From Nemertoderma westbladi (taxonomy: Eukaryota; Xenacoelomorpha; Nemertodermatida; Nemertodermatidae), in the NCBI GenBank assembly GCA_032718475.1, contig JAUCBJ010001254.1, positions 29,275 to 93,274 of the forward strand: a stretch of 64,000 nucleotides of DNA, given 5' to 3'. Made by a program: the position numbers and the translations under genes. Shown here one piece after another: positions 55,126 to 64,000 of the stretch. How positions within the stretch are numbered: position 1 is the stretch's first letter; each line of letters opens with the position of its first letter. The notes beneath the pieces were generated by a model. That model did not search any database and was not told the DNA's origin. It saw nothing but the letters and a program-made list of their open reading frames with translations.

Positions 55126-57311
55126 TCGTGTAAATAGGGTTTTATATATGTTTATTAATTAAATTGGAATCGTTAATATCGAACAAACAGTTTATAATTA
55201 TTATAATAAATTGTATTTTTGCAATTTTACTATGTAAATAACGATGTCTAATAAACTTATTTTTGCTATTAAATGTTTAATTTAAACTGATATCTACTAG
55301 TGATGAGTTGGAAAATCGAGTAATTAATGGCAAGATAATGTAAATCATCGGTTGAACATTCGCTAATAACCGAAAGCATCTCAGTTTTTAGAACAATGGG
55401 GCATTTTAGATTATTTAATATATGTAAATAAACATGTTGGCCCTACCTGTATTATAAAGTAAAGCAGTAAAGTAATTAATTAAAATAGAGAATAATTGAA
55501 ATGTCTATAGAGTAGCAAATACTATCAACAGAAAAATTAATTAGTCACAAAAAATTAACTTTTGCTACATTATGTCAGCTTTCTGGTGAAACTTCGGTAC
55601 CCTAAAAATCCATTTTGTAGCGTCACTGCCTATAAATAGGTAGGAACACTAAAAGTAATTACATTAGACTTCTAGAATATGTTTGGAGTATTACTTATTT
55701 GTTGTTTTAAACTTGATGATAGCCACTGCATGCTAAGTGTAAGTTTATCGTAGAGCTGTGGTACCAGCTGAAATTAGGGCCACTATTTAGTTTGTTTAAT
55801 GAAGCGCTTGGAACTCCGATAAGTTGACATAAAGTAACAAGATTACATACATTATTATTGTAGAAAAATTGTACTATTCAGCCTTTATAACCCTTGTAAA
55901 GTATATTCCTCGCTGCGCTCGCTCGCTACATAAATACACTCGGCTCATAAACGCTGCAATGTACTACTTTTACATATCGTATCATTTTTTTAAAATATAA
56001 ATCAATGATATATCACATAAGTAAAGTGTAGGCCTTTATTTATGCAGCATATATGCAGCACAGTAAAGATAACAATAAAGGTTATACGTTAATACTTATG
56101 TTTTAGGATTCATGTTTCGTTTAGTTTAATAATATTATCGTGAACATCGCACGAACATTCGCCCCAGCAATTGGATAAAATACAAAGAGTAATATCTTTT
56201 TGGAGACAGGAGAGGGGGGGGGGGGGGGGGGACTGGACGCAAAACCCGCATTGGCGAATTAATATCCCGCCTCAATGTTAAATTCTGAATTTAGGGAAAG
56301 GAGAAGGTTAGTGGCACCTTATTTAACCAAAACAATAAAAAAGAATAAATAGAAACAATAAAAATGATGCTATGAAGAATAGAAAAGGTTACAGTTTTAT
56401 TTTTAAGAATAATCAGCTGTTATTTTCGTGGAATTTCCCCTGGAGAGGGATGAATTTTAATTGCGTCGAGTACCCCCCCCTATCTGAATTTTTGATAATT
56501 TTTGGTATATAGATTATTACAATACAAAAGACAATCTAGTCATATATTATATTCTCAATTATAGATAATTAAATTAAATACCTGGATTTATATTACACAA
56601 ATTAAATTTGAATTAAATTGTTCAATATTTATATTATTCAAGATGAAATAATTAGCCTAACTTTTGCACCATTAATCGCCTAACCAACTTATATTTACAG
56701 AGAAACTTATATTACTGAAATCGATACATCTTCGCAATACTTCTAACATCCACACAGCACATTAATTTTCAACCTTTATTTCATTATTAATTAACTTGGC
56801 CCTTAGCTTTAGAGGTTATAGTTGAGGCTACAACTTTAGTTGTCTAACAAATAAAATATTAGTCTAGGTGGGTTTAATATGAGAGGAAAATTCTTCGTAT
56901 AAATACGAATATCTTCATAGAATTGCAGAATTTCCACGAAATGACATACGAATATTTGATGTTATTTGACAAAATAAATCATCAGAATTAGCATTCGTCA
57001 TTACATTAATAGTTATTATCATACATCGGCGATGGAATTGTTTCAGAGCTATAAAAAGAACACCGTATATATTAGATATTAATTGCAATTGAAATGTTTG
57101 ATCGCGTAATTACATACAATAATAATTACAACTCTGAATAAATAAACCCCTAGAACTAATACGCAAAAGACCCTTGAGATTAGAACCAAAACCGAAATAA
57201 TAAAAATCGTATTTTTCAACCCACACCAATTAATTATGATAGGGTAGCGGTGCATGGAGACTGATGACAGCTGACAAACATGGGGAATTCCATGATGGGG
57301 GTATATAGATC
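55126..57311. other. AT-rich intergenic sequence
   Basis: No gene or structured repeat was recognised apart from a G run at about 56213-56231. There is a CpG-bearing GCTGCGCTCGCTCGCTAC patch near 55915. Confidence 0.5.
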
Positions 57312-60300
57312 TAAACATACATAGATCCGGACATACATAGATCCGGACATACATAGATCCGGTACGGACATACATAGATCCGGACATACATAGACCCGGA
57401 TATACATAGATCCGAATATACATAGATCCGGACATACATAGATCCGGATATACATAGATCCGGTACGGACATACATAGATCCGGACATACATAGATCCGG
57501 ATATACATAGATCCGGATATACATAGATCCGGATATACATAGATCCGGACATACATAGATCCGGATATACATAGATCCGGATATACATAGATCCGGATAT
57601 ACATAAATCCGGATATACATAGATCCGGACATACATAGATCCGAATATACATAGATCCGGACATACATAGATCCGGATATACATAGATCCGGTCCGGACA
57701 TACATAGATCCGGATATACATAGATCCGGATATACATAGATCCGGACATACATAGATCCGGATATACATAGATCCGGTCCGGACATACATAGATCCGGAT
57801 ATACATAGATCCGGACATACATAGATCCGGATATACATAGATCCGGTCCGGACATACATAGATCCGGATATACATAGATCCGGTCCGGACATACATAGAT
57901 CCGGATATACATAGATCCGGACATACATAGATCCGGTACGGACATACATAGATCCGGACATACATAGATCCGGATATACATAGATCCGGACATACATAGA
58001 TCCGGATATACATAGATCCGGATATACATAGATCCGGTACGGACATACATAGATCCGGATATACATAGATCCGGACATACATAGATCCGGTACGGACATA
58101 CATAGATCCGGACATACATAGATCCGGATATACATAGATCCGGTCCGGACATACATAGATCCGGATATACATAGATCCGGATATACATAGATCCGGATAT
58201 ACATAGATCCGGATATACATAGATCCGGTACGGACATACATAGATCCGGATATACATAGATCCGGATATACATAGATCCGGACATACATAGATCCGGATA
58301 TACATAGATCCGGATATACATAGATCCGGATATACATAGATCCGGAGATACATAGATCCGGATATACATAGATCCGGATATACATAGATCCGGTACGGAC
58401 ATACATAGATCCGGATATACATAGATCCGGACATACATAGATCCGGACATACATAGATCCGGTACGGACATACATAGATCCGGACATACATAGATCCGGA
58501 TATACTTAGATCCGGACATACATAGATCCGAATATACATAGATCCGGACATACATAGATCCGGATATACATAGATCCGGATATACATAGATCCGGATATA
58601 CATAGATCCTGATATACATAGATCCGGATATACATAGATCCGGATATACATAGATCCGGATATACATAGATCCGGATATACATAGATCCGGACATACATA
58701 GATCCGGATATACATAGATCCGGTCCGGACATACATAGATCCGGATATACATAGATCCGGATATACATAGATCCGGATATACATAGATCCGGATATACAT
58801 AGATCCGGATATACATAGATCCGGATATACATAGATCCGGATATACATAGATCCGGTCCGGACATACATAGATCCGGATATACATAGATCCGGATATACA
58901 TAGATCCGGTCCGGACATACATAGATCCGGATATACATAGATCCGGATATACATAGATCCGGATATACATAGATCCGGATATACATAGATCCGGATATAC
59001 ATAGATCCGGTACGGACATACATAGATCCGGACATACATAGATCCGGATATACATAGATCCGGACATACATAGATCCGGATATACATAGATCCGGATATA
59101 CATAGATCCGGATATACATAGATCCGGATATACATAGATCCGGACATACATAGATCCGGATATACATAGATCCGGATATACATAGATCCGGATATACATA
59201 GATCCGGATATACATAGATCCGGACATACATAGATCCGGATATACATAGATCCGGACATACATAGATCCGGATATACATAGATCCGGATATACATAGATC
59301 CGGATATACATAGATCCGGATATACATAGATCCGGATATACATAGATCCGGATATACATAGATCCGGATATACATAGATCCGGATATACATAGATCCGGA
59401 TATACATAGATCCGGACATACATAGATCCGGATATACATAGATCCGGATATACATAGATCCGGATATACATAGATCCGGACATACATAGATCCGGATATA
59501 CATAGATCCGGACATACATAGATCCGGATATACATAGATCCGGATATACATAGATCCGGATATACATAGATCCGGATATACATAGATCCGGTCCGGACAT
59601 ACATAGATCCGGATATACATAGATCCGGATATACATAGATCCGGTCCGGACATACATAGATCCGGATATACATAGATCCGGATATACATAGATCCGGACA
59701 TACATAGATCCGGATATACATAGATCCGGATATACATAGATCCGGATATACATAGATCCGGTCCGGACATACATAGATCCGGATATACATAGATCCGGAT
59801 ATACATAGATCCGGACATACATAGATCCGGATATACATAGATCCGGTCCGGACATACATAGATCCGGATATACATAGATCCGGATATACATAGATCCGGA
59901 TATACATAGATCCGGATATACATAGATCCGGTCCGGACATACATAGATCCGGATATATATAGATCCGGACATACATAGATCCGGATATACATAGATCCGG
60001 TCCGGACATACATAGATCCGGATATACATAGATCCGGATATACATAGATCCGGACATACATAGATCCGGATATACATAGATCCGGTCCGGACATACATAG
60101 ATCCGGATATACATAGATCCGGATATACATAGATCCGGATATACATAGATCCGGATATACATAGATCCGGATATACATAGATCCGGATATACATAGATCC
60201 GGATATACATAGATCCGGTCCGGACATACATAGATCCGGATATACATAGATCCGGATATACATAGATCCGGTCCGGACATACATAGATCCGGATATACAT

Positions 60301-60505
60301 AGATCCGGATATACATAGATCCGGACATACATAGATCCGGATATACATAGATCCGGTCCGGACATACATAGATCCGGATATACATAGATCCGGATATACA
60401 TAGATCCGGATATACATAGATCCGGATATACATAGATCCGGATATACATAGATCCGGATATACATAGATCCGGATATACATAGATCCGGTCCGGACATAC
60501 ATAGT
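57312..60505 (-). repeat. 16/21-bp minisatellite array (about 3.2 kb)
   Basis: Roughly 190 units of CATAGATCCGGATATA occur, mostly 16 bp, with a second class GGACATA instead of GGATATA. A third class is longer by 5 bp (CCGGTCCGG or CCGGTACGG). The CCGGTACGG form clusters left of 59010, and only CCGGTCCGG occurs to the right. The 16-bp unit has no stop in any minus-strand phase, so all three minus frames stay open for kilobases. These are not genes. Each unit has one CCGG. Confidence 0.95.
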
Positions 60506-62980
60506 TAATACTGCAATTTATGACTCAAAGTCAATTAAATACGAAAGCACAAAATAGTACAATACAAAATTAAACATTCATGAAAATTACATCACCTATT
60601 TACATAGTATATTATTTATATTTATAGTCGCAGCTTGAAAGATATATAATTATTAATCTCTAACTATTTGCTAAAAAATATTGACCATTTTGCGGCGTTT
60701 GCAGCTATTATGACAAACAATAAATAAGTACAATTTACCAATATTAGCACGTAGATAGATAGATTTATTTATACATTATGTAAGCACGGATATTATATTG
60801 TTACGAAATACCACCAAAAATAATGATTTGAATATTAGATTGATTTTTTATTGATAGTGCGACTCTATGTTTTACTATAATGAAACATTAACTTACTTCA
60901 AGTTTCATCTACCCTAAATGGATTCTAATTATAATATTCACGATGGATGGAGTTTCCTGTAAATATCACTTTAATAAAATATTTGAAAAAATATTCCATG
61001 CAAATATAATATTATATTAAATTAATTAAACCAAGTTTTTTAAAGTAATTAATTATGCAAACAAAACTAATGTATATATTAAAGTAAACAGAATGATCAA
61101 ATCTGGAATCGATATAACAACGTGCTATATAATATGGAAAGTAGAACTTTTATTACCGGTAAATACGGAAGATCCTCGAAGAAGCGATTCGCGCTCCGAT
61201 CTCAAAACACAGTAATTTCGTGTTTCTATGGCAACCTGACGGGCGCTTATACGATCTTCGGTGCTGATCGATCGTTGGTTTGAGTTTTGCGGAGTTGGAC
61301 GGAGTTGAATGGATTCTGTGAGTTACTTCCCAATGACAGAGGCCTGTCCTGGTTTAAACCCTGCGACAGAATAGTCGGGTGTAAAAGGATCACGAAAAGA
61401 AAAGGTACAGCGATATTTAGGAAATAACAAATAAATATATTAATCAGAGTTTGGTTCTAGAACCACACATCCAAATATTATTCGGGCTTACCAATAAGGA
61501 CGATATAATAAATAACGGATAACTTTGTCAGGACGATAGTTTCAATGTAGTGCAGGGCATGTAGCACTCTACAGTTACCCTTAGGGTAACGACAACGTGC
61601 TTTACAAAAAAATATAGATCGATCTAGAAAAGGTACAAACAAACTTTCGAAAACCTATTGCACGGTGCGAGAAACTGCTACTAGTAACATAAAGTACTAC
61701 AATATGTTCTGGCTCCTGCTACCCAAAATAAACAATCACAGACCTCATCCAACCTACAATAAGACGTAAGTCAAAAGTTGTAAACATGGGACATCATCAC
61801 TTTCGACCCAAGGGTTATGACTAGCGACTTAGACTTGCAGTATAATTGTGTATTAACCAAAATGTTTTACGTTTAATTCAGCAACCTCTGTAAGAGTCCG
61901 GACCGGAAGGTAGTTCTGATATAATCGCGGTATCGGGAGAACCACTGAGCAACAGCAAATTAGTGCCAGCGCACCGCTATGATGCGAAACAGTACTTCCC
62001 AAAGTTTTCAGTTGTTCAGTCAGAGAGTTAAAAAACTTATGTTGTTCAAAAAAACTTGATCACATATCGACTAGAACTAATCGACATGACTAGAAACTTA
62101 TCAAAGATGTTACATTCTAAGCTAAATTTAACCCGAGAACCGAGCTGATTGTATGTGGGGCGAGCCACGAAAGTAAGCGAGTTCAGCATACGGGTACTAC
62201 TAACTCAATCGTGTCTGTCGTTCTGTTGTTTTCAATGTTAAACGTTAATAACTCAGCCAAATCATAATAAAATCTATCCATACTTGGTACATACTTTTGT
62301 TTTAAGAAATGTGTTTGTAATTGATCTAAACGTAATTAACTTATTAAACTGCCCTGTCTCCAGCTATAGCTCCCTCCTTCGTTAGCATGCTTGCAATAGC
62401 AAGCATGTCTAGCCTGACTTGGAAGGGGAACCAGTCCAACCACACCTCACCTCTACACAAAGGCAGCATTATAATGAGCCAGACTAATAAGCCAGCATGG
62501 TTATTGTGTTTAGCTTACAAAATGATTGGCCGAGTACTTACTTACTTCTCTTTGATTTACTGGTGTTTGGTTATTAAATTTCTTAGATACCAAGTTTGCG
62601 ATACAGTAGAATCGCTCAATATTAATAATTATCTCATAACTGAGCCTCGTGCTGCGCGAAGGCCCCACGAACGTGTATTCCTATATGTACATAGAAAAGC
62701 ATTACAAATGGTCAGTCTAGAAATAGAAACTCCCACCCATTGCTTATGCTCTATAAACTGTCGTTTTGACTGATTTCAGACGAAATTTCATTTAAATTAA
62801 TATGAAGAATTTGTATTTTTAAATATCTCCTTATTAAGTCGCCAAGTATTTAATGTAACTCGATTGCGGTATGATTGATTGTTTGTTTGTTTGTTTAGAT
62901 ATAATCTAGTTTTATATCACATTTATCTGTACAGACAGGTAATTAAACTGATCTATAGAATAGGGTTGGTGCGCGAAAAA
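60506..62980. other. No gene recognised, one CpG-richer patch
   Basis: It is mostly AT-rich. The stretch 61165-61330 is richer in G, C and CpG and holds GTTTCTATGGCAAC (61222-61235), an RFX X-box match, so it might be a promoter or first exon. A short stem TAGCATGCTTGCAATAGCAA lies near 62382. Confidence 0.4.
61222..61235 (+). promoter_or_regulatory. RFX X-box-like site
   Basis: GTTTCTATGGCAAC fits the broad X-box form RYYNYYATRRNRAC in the least AT-rich part of this region. No gene can be tied to it. Confidence 0.3.
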
Positions 62981-63970
62981 ATTGTAGAGCTAGAAACAAT
63001 TGTATAAGGGGTAACAAGGTGCCCTGAATTGAGTGGCGGGGTCAGTTTTTTTTTGTAAAAACACGAGGAAACGGTCGAAATGGCGGGTTTAAGTAAGCGC
63101 GGGAGGCCAATTTTGAAAATCGGCTGTGATTGGCTGCTACATATTTGACGTCATTACGCAGTGCTCTGATAATCTTATCTTGGTTTCTATGGAAGAGATT
63201 TTCGATCGATTCAAATACACATTTAATCTCAATCATTTCACACGTGGCTTATATCAATTGAAAGCGGAGAGTCTTGCGCGTCTTTTGACACTACAATTAA
63301 TTAAATTCATGAGAGGAAGATTGATAAAATGCTGTTCACAATTGCAAACTCGCCAGATTGCCTGACCGGTAAGCAGCACTTGCCTACCGGTACGCGACTC
63401 AGCCTATTGCAGTATCTGAGTATTGCAGATTTACTTCATTAAGTAGGGTTTACCGGTGACCGGTACACATTTTTAATATTCAAGTAGTAGCCTACTGCCA
63501 ATATTACTGTATTATATACCGGCTGACCGTTATTACAAGTTTAGTGTTATTTCAAATCTTAGGTCTTACCGTAATCAATACAGCTTGGAATGCATAGTAT
63601 TGCTGCTGGAAATACAGCTGAACACATTATCAATGTACTCATCATGAATTTAATTAATTAGTGTCAAAAGACGCGCAAGACTCTCCGCTTCAATTGATAT
63701 AAGCCACGTGTGAAATGATTGAGATTTAAATGTGTATTTGAATCGATCGAAAATCTCTCTCCATAGAAACCAAGATAAAAAATTATCAGATCACTGCGTA
63801 ATGACGTCAAATATGTAGCAGCCAATCACAGCCGATTTTCAAAATTGGCTTCCCGCGCTTACTTAAACCCGCCATTTCGACCGTTTCCTCGTGTTTTTAC
63901 AAAAACACACCCCGCCACTCGATTCAGGGCACCTTCTTACCCCTTATTCAATTGTTTCTAGCGTTGCAAT
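62981..63970. mobile_element. Foldback element with 330-bp arms
   Basis: The left arm (62981-63313) and right arm (63642-63970) are near-complementary, from CTAGAAACAATTG at the ends to TTAATTAAATTCATGA inside, around a 328-bp centre. Both arms contain ATTGG/CCAAT and TGACGTCA (63146-63153 in the left arm). It encodes no transposase. No target duplication was found. Confidence 0.8.
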
Positions 63971-64000
63971 TGTATTCAATGTGATTTTTCGGGATAGGGG

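Noticed and set aside
57079-60502. Four overlapping minus-strand frames of 417 to 1139 codons (ISGSMYIRIYV type)
   Set aside because: They are the same 16-bp unit read in different phases. Length comes from lack of stops in the unit, not from coding.
51366-60505. CRISPR array
   Set aside because: The repeats are contiguous with no unique spacers, in an animal genome.
62387-62773. 128-codon plus frame as a membrane protein
   Set aside because: It has no homology I recognise, no gene context and is within chance length for the region.
63126-63365. Short ORFs in the foldback arms (63042-63236 minus, 63126-63365 plus)
   Set aside because: They arise in the inverted arms with no domain or conservation signal.

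Overview
This is a window from an animal nuclear genome and it consists almost entirely of repeats. The evidence is BEL/Pao-type LTR retrotransposons, fragments of non-LTR and Penelope-like retrotransposons, tRNA-derived SINEs with pol III boxes, foldback DNA elements and long minisatellites. There are no operons or bacterial signals. The mix, plus frequent TAGGCCTA and ACCGGTA motifs, suggests a marine invertebrate, but I cannot name a species. No clear host gene was recognised. The one non-transposon candidate is an orphan open frame at 6132-7303 on the minus strand.

Layout, left to right. At 1-1469 (-) a BEL-like Gag ORF runs off the left edge. From 2 to 8.5 kb there are a tRNA-derived SINE, a 39-bp minisatellite, a poly-C MITE, a 726-bp foldback element with a 9-bp target duplication, the orphan ORF, a second SINE and a DNA element rich in TTCTAGAA.

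From 8487 to 34182 lies a three-deep nest of LTR elements. Old element F (minus strand, related to G) is interrupted in its gag by E (plus strand, 9182-33274, target duplication GGTTG). E is interrupted in its gag-protease by D (minus strand, 16710-27937, target duplication GCTTA). LTR divergence falls from F (about 15 percent, estimated by eye) to E (about 1 percent) to D (2 differences in 1210 bp), as the nesting requires. D and E both encode Gag-protease fused across the same internal deletion to a remnant from beyond the RNase H region. Both lack reverse transcriptase, RNase H and integrase, and both carry an unfamiliar second coding region near the 3-prime end.

From 34.2 to 43.3 kb there is an AT-rich stack of broken elements: a LINE endonuclease, a Penelope-like RT, SINEs, foldbacks, a 937-bp palindrome and many TTCTAGAA palindromes. 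At 43276-51257 (-) lies G, a young LTR element (target duplication AGATG, LTRs differing at 2 of 537 positions). Its only gene is an intact 1845-residue Gag-protease ORF ending in a predicted membrane segment. G sits inside a decayed LINE 3-prime end.

At 51.37-55.12 kb is a 17/18-bp minisatellite and at 57.3-60.5 kb a 16/21-bp minisatellite. Both are open in several frames by arithmetic, not because they code. The right end holds AT-rich sequence and a foldback element (62981-63970) whose arms carry CCAAT and CRE motifs.

Functionally, D, E, F and G look like LTR elements that depend on a helper for replication enzymes. They supply their own Gag and protease, and D and E also supply an accessory protein.
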